DNA of 53,999 bases from Ruthenibacterium lactatiformans (GTDB lineage: Bacteria; Bacillota; Clostridia; Oscillospirales; Ruminococcaceae). The position numbers were made by a program, and so were the translations under genes. The stretch is taken from assembly GCF_000949455.1 (NCBI RefSeq), contig NZ_JXXK01000027.1:1-53999 (forward strand), read 5' to 3'. The notes under the pieces were generated by a model that saw nothing but the letters and a program-made list of their open reading frames with translations, was not told the origin of the DNA and ran no database searches. Below are positions 6,668 through 15,778 of this stretch, in pieces; the stretch's first letter is position 1; every line of letters starts with the position of its first letter.

Positions 6668-7559
6668 TCCCAGTTTAGTGGACAGTAAAATTGACGGAAA
6701 AACAGAATGAACCGCAGAATATCTCGTTGTCGCTCACTCAGGCGGCGGGATGCTCAGATAAAGCACGCGCAAAGGCGTCCGGAGGACGCCAGCCAATAGC
6801 GGAATGCGGACGCACCGGGTTGTAAAAAGTCTCGATATAAGCAAAGACGTCCGCCATAGCATGTGCCCTTGAAGCGAAATGGCGCAGATGGACGCACTCG
6901 CATTTGAGACAGCTGAAGAAGTTCTCGGCAACGGCGTTGTCATAAGGGTCGCCCTTGCGGGACATACTTTGCCGGATACCGAGTTCAGAGAGACGCAGTC
7001 GGTAAGCGCAGGCGGCATATTGGACGCCGCGGTCAGAGTGGAAGATGAGGCCAGGATCGGGCTGGCGTCTGCGGACGGCCGCGTTGAGAGCGGCGAGAGT
7101 GAGATTCGTGTCGATGCGCTCGGAGAAGGCATAGCCGATGATCTGCTTTGTGCAAAGGTCTTTTACAATGGCGCAGTAGAGCCAGCCCTCATCGGTAGGG
7201 ATATAAGTAATATCGCCGACCCAGGCCTTGTTGGGAGCGTCAAAAGAAAACTGGCGCGCGAGCAGATTCGGAGCGATGGGATGGGCGTGTCGGGAGTTTG
7301 TGGTGGCTTTGTAGGCGCGCTTGCGCGCTGATGAGATGTTCAGTTCATTCATCAGACGGTGGATGCGTTTGCGCGAGCAGGCAAGTTCCGAACGAATCAG
7401 GTGATACAGGCTGTCCAGCCCCAGTGCCGGATAGCGCTGATGCAGGCTCAGCAGCCGGCGTTTGAGCGCCTGATCCTGCTGCCTGCGCAAGGATGGCTTG
7501 CGGCCCAGCCACTCGTAGTACCCGCTGCGGGAGACCTCAAGCAATCGGCATAACAGTTC
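6668..7559 (-). mobile_element. truncated IS3-family insertion sequence
   Basis: An IS end-like sequence (CAGTTTAGTGGACAGTAAAA, from about 6668) follows the transposase stop. The orfB frame is intact up to 7559, where the sequence switches to the 52-bp repeat. The upstream orfA and the other inverted repeat are missing. The element is therefore cut at its 5' side and probably immobile without help. Confidence 0.7.
6738..7559 (-). CDS. IS3-family transposase OrfB (DDE integrase core), 5'-truncated
   Basis: About 270 codons are present. The frame runs through LLCRLLEVSRSGYYEW, typical of OrfB, so the family sequence extends upstream of the nominal start at 7544 to the junction at 7559. An HTH_21 segment (about 45-95) precedes the rve/DDE core: WVGDITYIPT has the first Asp, FHSDRGVQYA the second, and SRKGDPYDNAVAENFF with its Glu the third. 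OrfB normally needs OrfA by programmed frameshift to make active transposase. OrfA is missing here, so activity is unlikely. Confidence 0.9.
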   Translation of the reverse strand, partial: ELLCRLLEVSRSGYYEWLGRKPSLRRQQDQALKRRLLSLHQRYPALGLDSLYHLIRSELACSRKRIHRLMNELNISSARKRAYKATTNSRHAHPIAPNLLARQFSFDAPNKAWVGDITYIPTDEGWLYCAIVKDLCTKQIIGYAFSERIDTNLTLAALNAAVRRRQPDPGLIFHSDRGVQYAACAYRLRLSELGIRQSMSRKGDPYDNAVAENFFSCLKCECVHLRHFASRAHAMADVFAYIETFYNPVRPHSAIGWRPPDAFARALSEHPAA

Positions 7560-7611
7560 CAGGCCCTATTCCCACCCAATATGGACTTTACACAAAATTT
7601 GGGATTGACCC
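7560..7611. repeat. 52-bp direct repeat, left copy, flanking the catabolic island
   Basis: It begins CAGGCCCTATTC and ends GGGATTGACCC. It is identical in 51 of 52 positions and in the same orientation to 18062-18113. TTTACACAAAATTTGGGA inside it resembles ends of IS256-type elements, but I cannot assign it firmly. It cuts the IS3 remnant on one side and abuts the intron remnant on the other. Confidence 0.85.
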
Positions 7612-7796
7612 GGAAGCCAGGTGCTCAAGTGCTCCATTACAAACGAAAAGCTCGCGCAAGCTGGGTACTTTGATTTCCCGGCCCACTACGAGCTTATTCG
7701 TAAACTGCATTTATGCGGTTGAACCGCCGTGTACCGGTCGGTACGCACGGTGGTGTGAGAGGCCGGCGGGCTTATGCGCGCCTCCTACTCGATTAT
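7612..7796 (+). mobile_element. 3' remnant of a group II intron
   Basis: The first part translates (7612-7722, plus strand) as a C-terminal tail with KLAQAGYFDFPAHYELIR, like the end of intron-encoded reverse transcriptases. A domain V-like hairpin follows: ACCGCCGTGTACC at 7723-7735 with GGTACGCACGGTGGT at 7740-7754. After it comes a domain VI-like GC stem and the end CTCCTACTCGATT. The rest of the intron is absent. The region 7797-8013 contains nothing I recognise. Confidence 0.5.
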
Positions 7797-8013
7797 CGTG
7801 TGCCGCACTCCTTACATATGCAGCGTTGCATCCCCGATGCGTTGTACCCTATTTTCTTTTGGTTTTCCGCTTTTCCGCATTTCGGGCAGGTTTTCCTGCC
7901 TCAACTTTTATCTTCCTCATTTTTTTATTGCATCATAAAATCCTTAATTTGGACACTCCCGCGGCATCCCTTTTACAGGCTCCCGAGGGGTTTGAAAAAC
8001 GGGCCGCGCGCCG

Positions 8014-9378
8014 TCAGGCCTTGGCAGCCTTGTTGCGCTTTTCAAAGAAATAGTAGGCGGGCAGGCCGGTGGCCAGGGCGACCACGCTGGCCACGATGGA
8101 GGCGCCGGGGGTCCACAGGAAGGTGGATACCAACAGGATGCCGTTGGCAAAGATGGCGATCACGGTCATCAGCTGCCAAGCCGGGCAGCGCCAGCCGGGG
8201 TTGTAGTCCGGCTTTTTGCGGTGGACGAACATGGTGCAGAAAACCAGCATGTTCTTGACCAGGCAAATAAAGGTAAAGTAGCCCAGCAGGTCGGTGATGC
8301 TGGATACGCAGACCAGCAGGATGGCGTAGGCGGCCTGGGCCAGCAGCGCGAAGGAAGGGGTATTGTATTGGGGGTGTACCTCTTCAAACCGCTTGTACCA
8401 CAGCCCATCGCGGGCCATGGCGTACTCCAGGCGCGGCTGGTACATGGTGGCGCTGGACATGGAACCGGTGATGACCAGGATGCCCAGCAGCGCGGTGACA
8501 ATGCCGGCCGCCGTGCCGATCATGGGAATCTTGGAAAAGGCCAGCGCGATGGGGGCGTCCGAGGCGGCCAGCTCCTCCAGCGGGATCATGCCGGCGGCAA
8601 TGGTGGACAGGCCCGCGTACAGCAGGATCACAATGCCGATGCAGAGGATCATGACCCGGGGCATGGTCTTGTGCGGGTCCTTTACCTCGCCGGCCATGTA
8701 GCAGGCGCCCACGGCGCCATCGTACGACCAGGTGGTTGCGGACACGCCGGCCAGCAGCGCCACGATGCCGGTGGCCGCGCCGGGCATGGCGGGCGCGGCA
8801 AGCAGTTCACCCTTCATAAAGAAGAGGCCCACCCCCACCAGGATAAAGAAGGGCAGCATCTTGAGGCTGGTGATAAAGGTGGTAAACCGCGCGCCTGCCT
8901 CGACCGAGCGGTAATGCAGCGCGGTAAAGGCCAGGATGATGACAATGGCCACGATCCGCACCCCCAGCCCCGCAAGCCCGGGGATAAAAAAGGCCAGGTA
9001 GTTGGCAATGGCCAGGCTCATCACTGAGCAGGTGGACGGGTCGGTGGACCAGAAGGCAAGCCAGCCGTTGAGGAAAGCGATCGGCCGCCAGCCGGCTTCC
9101 TTGAGCCAGGTATACTGGCCGCCGTCCTCGGGATACGCAGAGGACAGCTCGGCATACAGCAAGTTCTGCGGGATCATGATTAGGCCGCCCACAATAAAGC
9201 TGATGATCAGCATGGTGGCCGAGCCCGCTGCCCCCGCTACCTCAGCAAGGGAGGAGAAGATGCCGGAGCCTACCGTTGTGCCCACGGCCACGGCCAGCGC
9301 CGCGCCCAGGCCAAGCTTCCGCTTGAGCTCGCCCTGTGCTTTTGGGGTCTCTTTTTGTTTTCCATAAAAATGATTCAC
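8014..9378 (-). CDS. APC-superfamily amino acid/amine permease
   Basis: The 454-aa protein has about 12 membrane helices. The N-terminal KRKLGLGAALAVAVGTTVGSGIF is the TM1 signature of APC transporters, which exchange or import amino acids and amines with cations. ELSSAYPEDGGQYTWLKEA in TM3 is also typical. The start is taken as the GTG at 9378, although AAGGAG nearly abuts it, so the start is uncertain. It lies 152 bp downstream of the SDR gene on the same strand with a GC-rich hairpin in between (9413-9447). It is the likely importer of the substrate of the island's hydrolases. Confidence 0.9.
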   Translation of the reverse strand: MNHFYGKQKETPKAQGELKRKLGLGAALAVAVGTTVGSGIFSSLAEVAGAAGSATMLIISFIVGGLIMIPQNLLYAELSSAYPEDGGQYTWLKEAGWRPIAFLNGWLAFWSTDPSTCSVMSLAIANYLAFFIPGLAGLGVRIVAIVIILAFTALHYRSVEAGARFTTFITSLKMLPFFILVGVGLFFMKGELLAAPAMPGAATGIVALLAGVSATTWSYDGAVGACYMAGEVKDPHKTMPRVMILCIGIVILLYAGLSTIAAGMIPLEELAASDAPIALAFSKIPMIGTAAGIVTALLGILVITGSMSSATMYQPRLEYAMARDGLWYKRFEEVHPQYNTPSFALLAQAAYAILLVCVSSITDLLGYFTFICLVKNMLVFCTMFVHRKKPDYNPGWRCPAWQLMTVIAIFANGILLVSTFLWTPGASIVASVVALATGLPAYYFFEKRNKAAKA

Positions 9379-9412
9379 TCCTTTTTCTCGATGATTGTCC
9401 GAAAGCTTTTTT

Positions 9413-9447
9413 GCGGGCAGCCCGGCTGGCCCTGCCGGCCTGCCCGC
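9413..9447 (-). other. intercistronic hairpin between SDR and permease genes
   Basis: The arms GCGGGCAG (9413-9420) and CTGCCCGC (9440-9447) enclose further GC pairing. On the minus strand the stem is followed by A residues rather than T, so it is more likely an mRNA processing or stability hairpin than a terminator. Confidence 0.4.
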
Positions 9448-9530
9448 GATAAAAGATCCTCCGGGGTTTTATAAACGGACGCCGCGTCCGGACACCCGCG
9501 GGCGAAACACGCCCGCCGGCCTTCCGGTTT

Positions 9531-10283
9531 TTACTGCGCGGTGTATCCGCCATCGACCATCAGGTGGGTGCCGGTGATAAAGGACGCCTCCTCGCTTGCC
9601 AAAAACGCCACCGCCCTTGCGATGTCGATGGGTTGGCCCAGCCGCCGCAGGGGATAGCTGGCCACCAGCCGCTTTACCTCGCCCTCGTAATTGCCCGAAC
9701 GGGACATGTCCTTTACAAAGGCCGGCGTCTCGGTGCCGGCCGGGCACACCACGTTTACCCGGATGCCAAAGGGCGCAAGCTCCAGCGCAAGGCTTTTGGC
9801 AAACTGGATGATGCCGCCCTTGGAACTGTTGTAGGCAAGGCTCTCCACGCAGCCCACCACCCCCAGTTCGCTGCCGGTGCACACAATGGCGCCGTGGCTG
9901 CTCTTTTTAAGCAGGGGCAGCGCGTATTTGGCGCAGAGGAAGTATCCCTTGAGGTTGACCCGCATGACCTTGTCCCAGTCCTCCTCGGTGGTGTCCCATA
10001 GGGTTTTGCTCAGCGAGTAGGCCGCGTTGTTGTACAAAACGTCCAGCACGCCGTATTTCTGCCCCACCATGGCAAACATGGCTTCAACCTCGGCGGCGCT
10101 GCTCACATCCACCTTGTAAAATTCCGCCTTGCCTGCCAGTTCGGTCTCCAGGGCCTTTCCGCGGGCCTCGTCCAGGTCCGCGATGATGACCTGCGCGCCC
10201 CGCTCGGCAAACAGCCGGACGGTCGCCTCCCCTATGCCGCTTGCTCCGCCCGTGATCAGGGCGGTGTAGTTGTCCAGACGCAT
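9531..10283 (-). CDS. short-chain dehydrogenase/reductase (SDR)
   Basis: It is 250 aa, a classical SDR length. The Rossmann motif TGGASGIGEATVRLF is at residues 11-25, with IIADLD at 34-39 (Asp there favours NAD over NADP). NNAAY is near 85, Ser of the triad near 137 in CTGSELG, and YNSSKGG near 151 supplies the Tyr and Lys. It oxidises or reduces a small alcohol/ketone; the substrate cannot be told. AAAGGAGG precedes the ATG at 10283. It is first in a unit with the permease, driven by a near-perfect promoter (10340-10369) with operator O1. A link to the hydantoin-type pathway is inferred from shared operators only. Confidence 0.9.
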   Translation of the reverse strand: MRLDNYTALITGGASGIGEATVRLFAERGAQVIIADLDEARGKALETELAGKAEFYKVDVSSAAEVEAMFAMVGQKYGVLDVLYNNAAYSLSKTLWDTTEEDWDKVMRVNLKGYFLCAKYALPLLKKSSHGAIVCTGSELGVVGCVESLAYNSSKGGIIQFAKSLALELAPFGIRVNVVCPAGTETPAFVKDMSRSGNYEGEVKRLVASYPLRRLGQPIDIARAVAFLASEEASFITGTHLMVDGGYTAQ

Positions 10284-10312
10284 CTGTTGTTTCCTCCTTT
10301 GGTCTAAAAAAT

Positions 10313-10369
10313 TACTAATACGAATTAGTAGATGTTTTAATTATAAACGAGAGCATTAGGGCTTGTCAA
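10313..10369 (-). promoter_or_regulatory. promoter and operator O1 of the SDR-permease unit
   Basis: On the minus strand TTGACA (10364-10369), an 18-bp spacer and TATAAT (10340-10345) form a near-consensus promoter. The palindrome TACTAATACGAATTAGTA (10313-10330, 7-bp arms TACTAAT/ATTAGTA) lies over the start point. This is a classical LacI-family operator position. Confidence 0.8.
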
Positions 10370-10436
10370 GCAATAATATCTCCAAATAATCCGGGGTATT
10401 TTCGGTAATATTGAACGGAAAAAGCCAAAGTACCCC

Positions 10437-10484
10437 TTGAAAAGAAGCTGTATTTGCCGTATAATTACTAATAAATATTAGTGA
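10437..10484 (+). promoter_or_regulatory. promoter and operator O2 of the LacI-type regulator gene
   Basis: TTGAAA (10437-10442), an 18-bp spacer and TATAAT (10461-10466) are followed at once by TACTAATAAATATTAGTG (10467-10484). This has the same arms as O1 with one change. It suggests autorepression. Confidence 0.75.
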
Positions 10485-10498
10485 AAAAGAGGTGCCGC

Positions 10499-11548
10499 AT
10501 GAAAAGAGCTACTTCCAAGGACGTGGCCCGCCTTGCCGGGGTTTCGCAAACGACCGTTTCGTTTGTGATGAACAATACCCCGGGGGTATCCCTCTCGGAC
10601 GAAACCCGGCGCAGGGTGATCGAGGCGGCCCGGGAACTGCAGTATATCCCCAACTCGTTTGCCAAGGGGCTCAAGACCAGCCAATCCCGGCTGCTGGGGG
10701 TGTTCCTGCCCTCGATGGACAATCCCTTTTACCCCATGCTGATGAAATACATTGAAAAATACACCGTTGGCCTGAGTTATAACGTGATGCTGTGCTGCAC
10801 CTACCGCAACCCGGAGCGTGAAAAGGCCTATCTTGACCTGTGCATTGAAAAGCAGGTGGATGGGATCATCTACCTGTTTACCCCCAACTGGCTCAAGCGG
10901 GCGGTACAGATCTCGCACAGCATCCCAATCGTGCTGATAAGCGAAAAATCAGACGATGTTCCGCTTAATACCATCAGCATGAACGGTTTCCGGTGCGGGG
11001 AGCTGCTGGCAAACCATCTGCTGGAACTGGGGCACAGGCGGCTGGCCTATATCCTGAGCCCGGTCACCTCGATCTCGATGACACGCCGGATGCGCCTGGA
11101 GGGGATCCAGAGCGCGGTGGAAAAGGCCGGCCTGCCGCCGGACGCGCTCCAGGTGCTTACGGCGCCCGAGATGCCGCCGGACGGCACCGAGGCGGACGCC
11201 GGGTATATTTTGATGGACCGGCTGCTGCGGGAGGGCCGGGTCACCGGGGTGATCGGGGTCAACGACCTGGTAGCCTTTGGCGCGCTCTCCTGCGCGCTTA
11301 CCACCCCCGGCCTGCAGCTGCCGCGGGACCTCTCGATCTGCGGGTTTGACAACATCTACCTCTCGGCCATGGCCCGGCCCGGCCTTACCACAGTGGATTA
11401 CTGCACCGAATCCCTGTGCAAGCTGGCGGTGGACATGGTGCTGAACGGCACGGGCGATTCCAGCATCCTCAAGCTTTCGAGCGACCCGCAGCTGGTGGTG
11501 CGCGGCTCGACCGGCCCGGCCCCCGCAAAGCCACCCCGAAGCGCCTGA
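10499..11548 (+). CDS. LacI-family transcriptional regulator
   Basis: It is 349 aa from the ATG at 10499, with AGAGGTG just upstream. A GTG at 10481 would lie within the operator and is less likely. The HTH at residues 3-23 (ATSKDVARLAGVSQTTVSFVM) and hinge helix at about 48-58 are standard. The rest is a type I periplasmic-binding-protein-like effector domain (LLGVFLPSMDNPFYPM near 63, GFRCGELLANHLLELGHRRLAYI near 165, GVNDLVAFGAL near 255, ISICGFDN-type motif near 278). It is divergent from the SDR-permease unit, and its gene has its own operator. Related 18-mers precede the carbamoylase operon and ridA, so it probably controls the island in response to a pathway metabolite. Confidence 0.93.
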   Translation: MKRATSKDVARLAGVSQTTVSFVMNNTPGVSLSDETRRRVIEAARELQYIPNSFAKGLKTSQSRLLGVFLPSMDNPFYPMLMKYIEKYTVGLSYNVMLCCTYRNPEREKAYLDLCIEKQVDGIIYLFTPNWLKRAVQISHSIPIVLISEKSDDVPLNTISMNGFRCGELLANHLLELGHRRLAYILSPVTSISMTRRMRLEGIQSAVEKAGLPPDALQVLTAPEMPPDGTEADAGYILMDRLLREGRVTGVIGVNDLVAFGALSCALTTPGLQLPRDLSICGFDNIYLSAMARPGLTTVDYCTESLCKLAVDMVLNGTGDSSILKLSSDPQLVVRGSTGPAPAKPPRSA

Positions 11549-11610
11549 CCCGCGACCGCCCCGGCCCCCGACAGGCCCCGGCATTGCCGCCTTTTGGGAT
11601 GTTCCGATAT

Positions 11611-11666
11611 AAAAACACAGCACGCTTTTACCGCGCCTTGCAAAGCGCCGCAAAAGCGTGCTGTGT
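11611..11666 (-). terminator. terminator of the hydrolase operon
   Basis: The perfect 15-bp arms ACACAGCACGCTTTT (11615-11629) and AAAAGCGTGCTGTGT (11652-11666) are followed on the minus strand by five T residues. It lies between the convergent LacI gene and the M20 gene and may serve both. Confidence 0.75.
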
Positions 11667-11705
11667 GCTTGCAGCGGCCAAATCTGCCCTGCGGCCGAAA
11701 AAAGG

Positions 11706-12956
11706 CTATTCCTGCACCAGAAGCCCGATGGCGGTACGCGCAAGGATCTGCGCCGCTTCCACCAGCTCCCGCACCGGCACCCGTTCTTCGGGCGAGTGGC
11801 CCAGCACGGGGTCGCCCGGGCCAAAGATGGCAATGGGCACCCCCAAGCCCGCAAACACCCGGCCGTCGCTGGCCTGCTTATAGCCGCTTAAAACCGGCGC
11901 CGAACGCTGGACCTGGCCGGCCTCGGCCAGCAGGCTGCGGATGAGCGGCGCGTCTGGGCTGGTGTTGGTGGCAAGCCCTTCCTCGGAGTAGGTAACGGCC
12001 ACCTCCCACCCAAAAAGGCTGCCGCCCAGCGAGAGGGCGCCCAGCAGTTCTTCCATGCGCTGTTTTACAAACTCCTCGGCAATGCCGGGCACCATGCGGC
12101 AGTCCAGTTCCAGTTCGCAGAGTTCGGGGATGATGTTGACCTTGTGCCCGCCCCGGATGCGGGTGGCGCACAGGGTGGTGGGCGGCAGGTAGGGGTGCGC
12201 CGTTTTGGCCAGTTCGGGCGCGAGCAGGTCGTTGACCAGGCCGATGAACCGGGCCATGTGCACGGTGGCGTTGCTGCCCTGCCAGGGCATGGCGCCATGG
12301 CAGGCCCGGCCGTGGATGGTCACCCTGAAGTTTGCGATCGCCCGCTCGGCACAGCAGACCTGGTTGGCGGTCTGCTCACCCACAATGACCATGTCCGGCC
12401 GCAGCAGCCCCGCCGCGCAAAGCCATTTTGCCCCCCCGGAAGCTGCTGGCCTCCTCATCCGCCACCGGGTTTACCTGCAGGGTGCCGGCCAGGGGCACGC
12501 CCACGGCCTTGAGCGCGCAGGCCGCCATCAGCTGGGCCGCCACCGAGCCCTTGTCGTCGCCCGCGCCGCGGCCATATACAAAGCCGTCCTCCAGCTGGCC
12601 GCCAAAGGGGTCGTGCCGCCAGTGGGAAAGTTCGCCCGCCGGCACCGTGTCGATGTGGGCGTTCAGGAGCAGGCAGGGCCCCTCGCCGCCCCGCAGGGTG
12701 CCGATCACGCTGGGCATGGCGGCATTGTCCACCCCATCGGCATGGAACGAGCGCACCTCGGGAGGCGGGCAGACCGCCCGGGCCTCGATGCCCCAGCGGG
12801 AGAGCGCGTCCAAACAGACCCCCGCCGCGGCCCGGGTATCCCCGGGCGGGTAGTCGCGCGGGCCTGGATCAGCGCCTGCAGCAGCTGCACCAGTTCGGTT
12901 TGCCGGGCGGCGATCCATTCGGCCGCCTGCTGCTTGTACCGTTCCTTGCTGCTCAT
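11706..12956 (-). pseudogene. M20 metallopeptidase (ArgE/DapE/CPG2 family), two frameshifts
   Basis: The start is MSSKERYKQQAAEWIAA at the ATG at 12956, which overlaps the upstream stop as ATGA. The frame is lost at a CGCGCG run near 12855: removing two bases restores ...QARDYPPGDT. It is lost again at a C7 run at 12431-12437: removing one base joins ...EEASSFRG to AKWLCAAGLLRPDM. Across the three frames all M20 motifs are present: LLLNAHIDTVP (metal His/Asp), YGRGAGDDKG, DEEASS (catalytic Glu) and a C-terminal GHSPEE. The protein would hydrolyse an N-acyl or N-carbamoyl amino acid or dipeptide. Either the gene has decayed or the sequence has homopolymer errors. Confidence 0.8.
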
Positions 12957-14323
12957 GGCCGGTCACCTCCCTGGGGCCGCACCAGCCGGCCAAAGCCCGG
13001 CTGCTGTAAAATGCGGCCGTTTGCATAAACCGGCACGCCCCGCAGGCAGGTAAGCGTTACACGGCAGCGCAGGGTGCGGCCCTCGTGGCCAAAGCGCGCC
13101 GCCTTGCTTTTGGAAAAGCTGTTTTTGCGGCTGAAGGTCCAGGGGCTGTTGGGGTCGAGCAGGATAAAATCCGCATCCGCGCCAACGGCCAGCGTCCCCT
13201 TGCGGGGATACAGGCCAAACCGGCGGGCCGCGTTGGTGCTGGTAAAGGCGGCAAACCGCTGCAGATCCATGCCCCGGTCCAGCACCCCCTCCTCAAACAG
13301 CAGCGGGATGGCAAGGTCGATCTCGGGCGCGCCGCAGGCCGCGGCCCGGCCGCCCTCCGGCGGCAGCTTTTCCTCCTCAAGATAGGGCGCGTGGTCGGTG
13401 CCGAGATAGTCGATCCCCCCGTCCATCACATACTCCCACAGCTTTTCCATCCGCGCGCGGCTGCGCAAAGGCGGGTTGATCTTGGCAAAGGCGCCCAGCG
13501 CCGCGTTATCCTCGTAATTCAGGGTCAGGTAATGGGCACAGGTCTCGGCCGTCACATCCACCCCCTGTTTTTTGGCCTGCGCGATCAGCGCCGCCCCCTC
13601 CGGGATCGAGAGATGGCAGATATGCAGCCGGCAGCCGGTAAGCCGGGCGTAGAGCAAAAGGGTATTGATGGCGGTGAGTTCGGCCTGCCAGGGCCGGCTG
13701 GCGTCGTGTACCGCCAGGGACCACTCCTCGCCGGCGTGCGCCCCTGAAAAGCCGTTTACCAGGGCGGGGTTTTCGGCGTGCGCGCCAAAAATACCGCCCA
13801 GCGCCGCCACCGCCTGCATCTCCCGCAGCTGGCCGTACTCGTCCGACCAGTCAAAATCCGGGCCGGCATCCAGGGTAAACGCCTTGTAGCCCACGCACCC
13901 CAGTTCGGCCAGCCGGCCCAGCTCATCCAGGTTGGAGGGCATGGCCGAACCCCAAAGGGCAAAATCGATCAGGGAATTCTGCTGCGCCCGCCCGGCCTTA
14001 AGCTGCCAGGTCGCCTCATCCTTTACCGGCGGGGAGGTGTTGGGCATATCCAAAATGGTGGTATAGCCGCCGCTGGCCGCCGCCTGGGTGCCGCAGCGCA
14101 GGTCCTCCCGCCATTCAGCCCCGGGGTCAAAAAAGTGGGGGTGCGTGTCGATGGCGCCGGGCAGCAGCACCTGGCCCGTGCCGTCCAGCACGGTTTTGGC
14201 CGGGCCGGGCGCCGGGCCCTCGCCCAGCGCGGCGATCCTCCCATCCTGTACTGCAAGCCAGCCCACAAACACCCCTGTCTGGGCAACGATGCGGGCGTTT
14301 TGTACGATCAGGTCTGCCTTCAT
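12953..14323 (-). CDS. hydantoinase/allantoinase-like amidohydrolase (DHOase superfamily)
   Basis: It is 456 aa with AAGGAGG before the ATG at 14323. Metal ligands typical of cyclic amidohydrolases are seen: DTHPHFFDPG near 60 (HxH), GYKAF near 147 (the carbamylated Lys), GAHAEN near 180, LHICHLSIPEG near 233, TCAHYLTLN near 258 and GTDHAPY near 308. The family (allantoinase, dihydropyrimidinase, dihydroorotase) opens five- or six-membered cyclic ureides to N-carbamoyl acids. It is third in the operon after the carbamoylase and deaminase, and its stop overlaps the start of the M20 gene. With a carbamoylase beside it, a hydantoin-type ureide is the likely substrate; the exact one is unknown. 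Confidence 0.85.
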   Translation of the reverse strand: MKADLIVQNARIVAQTGVFVGWLAVQDGRIAALGEGPAPGPAKTVLDGTGQVLLPGAIDTHPHFFDPGAEWREDLRCGTQAAASGGYTTILDMPNTSPPVKDEATWQLKAGRAQQNSLIDFALWGSAMPSNLDELGRLAELGCVGYKAFTLDAGPDFDWSDEYGQLREMQAVAALGGIFGAHAENPALVNGFSGAHAGEEWSLAVHDASRPWQAELTAINTLLLYARLTGCRLHICHLSIPEGAALIAQAKKQGVDVTAETCAHYLTLNYEDNAALGAFAKINPPLRSRARMEKLWEYVMDGGIDYLGTDHAPYLEEEKLPPEGGRAAACGAPEIDLAIPLLFEEGVLDRGMDLQRFAAFTSTNAARRFGLYPRKGTLAVGADADFILLDPNSPWTFSRKNSFSKSKAARFGHEGRTLRCRVTLTCLRGVPVYANGRILQQPGFGRLVRPQGGDRP

Positions 14324-14338
14324 ATTGCTGCCTCCTTT

Positions 14339-15778
14339 TTACAGTTCGCCGCGCTGCATCATGCCCCGCAGCGGCGTTGCAGGGATGGCCGCAAAGGGCT
14401 GTACCGCCCGCTGCGCCACCCGGTCGGCGGCAAGCTGGGCCTCGCGCACCACCTGCTTTTCATCAATGCCCTGCACCCGGAAATCCTCCACCAGTACCTT
14501 GCCGTCCACCAGCACCATCTCCACCTCGCTGCCCCGGGCCGAATACACCAGGTTGGGCACGATGTTGCGCACCGGGGCCTGGATCACCGGCGAAAGGCCG
14601 GGCTGGGTAAGGTCGATCAGCAGCAGGTCGGCCTTTTTGCCCGGCTCCAGCGAGCCGATCTGCTGCCCCAGCCCAATGGCCCGGGCGGCCTCGATGGTGG
14701 CCATGCGCAGCACCCGCCAGGCCGGGAATACCGCCGGGCTGCCCGCCTTGCACTTGTTGAGGATGGCGGTAAATTTCATCTCGTTGAACATATTGCTGCA
14801 GTTGTTTCCGGGGGCCTGGTCCGAGCCGAGGGCCAGACGGCTGCTGGCCTGCAAAAACGCGGCCGCCGGGGGCACGATGCCGTCGATGATGGCAATGCTG
14901 CCGCTGCACAGGACCATGCCCGCCCCCTTGCCGGCAAGATAGCGGGTCTCCTCATCGGTGGCCTCGGTAAGGTGCACCGCCATCAGCCGGGGGGTAAGGT
15001 AGCCGATCTCGTCCAAAAAGGGGATGGTGCGCTTGCCGTACCGCAGCTGCATCTGGTTGGTCTCCCGGTCTCCCTGCGCCACATGCATGTGGATGCCTGT
15101 GTCCAGCCGGGCGGCGGCCTCGCGCACCTCCTCCAGCAGTTCGCGGCTGCACATGTCCGCGCCCTGGGGGCCCAGCATACAGGTGATGCGCCCATTTGCC
15201 GCGCCGTTCCACTCCTCGCACAGGCGCAGGTTGCGCCGCAGCTTGCGGTCGCCCTCGGCAGGGTCAAACTGGTACAGTTCGCCCAGGGCGGTGCGGTTTT
15301 CTTTTGGCAGTTCGCTGATGAGTTCGGCCACCCGCGCGCGGGTGCCCAGCCGGATATGGTTTTGCACGATCTCGGTCATGGGGGTGTCAAAGTCGCAAAA
15401 GGTAGTGGTGCCCGCCTTGAGCGCCTCCAGGATGTTGAGCATCGAGCCCTTGCGCACCGCGTCAGGGTCCTTGCGAAGTTCCTGCTCAAACGGCCACAGG
15501 CCGTGCTGCATCCAGTTGTCCAGGTCCTGCGAAACGCCCCGCAGCAGCCCGTCGCCGGTGTGGATGTGCGCATCGATCAGGCCGGGCATCAGGGCCTTGC
15601 CCTCCGCCTCGATCAGCCGGTCGGCGGTATAGGCCGCCAGCACCTCCCGGCTGGGGCCCACCACCTCGATGCGGCTGCCGCAAACGCCCAGCGCGCCGTC
15701 CTCCAGAATGCCGGTGCCCTCCCCCTGCATGGTAATGAGGGTGGCGTGCGCAAACAAAAGGTCCAGGTTCTTTTTCAC
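14339..15778 (-). CDS. ATZ/TRZ-type amidohydrolase (probable aminohydrolase/deaminase)
   Basis: It is 479 aa, with a GTG start at 15778 that overlaps the upstream stop (GTGA) and a strong GGAGG site. The metal site is seen in LIDAHIHTGDGLLRG near 68 (HxH), GIHMHVAQGDRETN near 230, MAVHLTEATDEE near 267 and LALGSDQAPGNN near 320. This is the pattern of chlorohydrolase/guanine/cytosine/S-adenosylhomocysteine deaminases, which hydrolyse a C-N (or C-Cl) bond on a ring. LxGS...D-Q replaces the more common SDG/SDS. In this operon it could convert an imino or amino ring (for example a creatinine- or iminohydantoin-like compound) to the ureide opened by the next enzyme. That order is inferred. Confidence 0.85.
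   Translation of the reverse strand: MKKNLDLLFAHATLITMQGEGTGILEDGALGVCGSRIEVVGPSREVLAAYTADRLIEAEGKALMPGLIDAHIHTGDGLLRGVSQDLDNWMQHGLWPFEQELRKDPDAVRKGSMLNILEALKAGTTTFCDFDTPMTEIVQNHIRLGTRARVAELISELPKENRTALGELYQFDPAEGDRKLRRNLRLCEEWNGAANGRITCMLGPQGADMCSRELLEEVREAAARLDTGIHMHVAQGDRETNQMQLRYGKRTIPFLDEIGYLTPRLMAVHLTEATDEETRYLAGKGAGMVLCSGSIAIIDGIVPPAAAFLQASSRLALGSDQAPGNNCSNMFNEMKFTAILNKCKAGSPAVFPAWRVLRMATIEAARAIGLGQQIGSLEPGKKADLLLIDLTQPGLSPVIQAPVRNIVPNLVYSARGSEVEMVLVDGKVLVEDFRVQGIDEKQVVREAQLAADRVAQRAVQPFAAIPATPLRGMMQRGEL

Noticed and set aside
7493..8258. Plus-strand ORFs across the repeat and intron remnant into the permease gene
   Set aside because: They cross the direct repeat and run antisense into the permease gene, with no family sequence.
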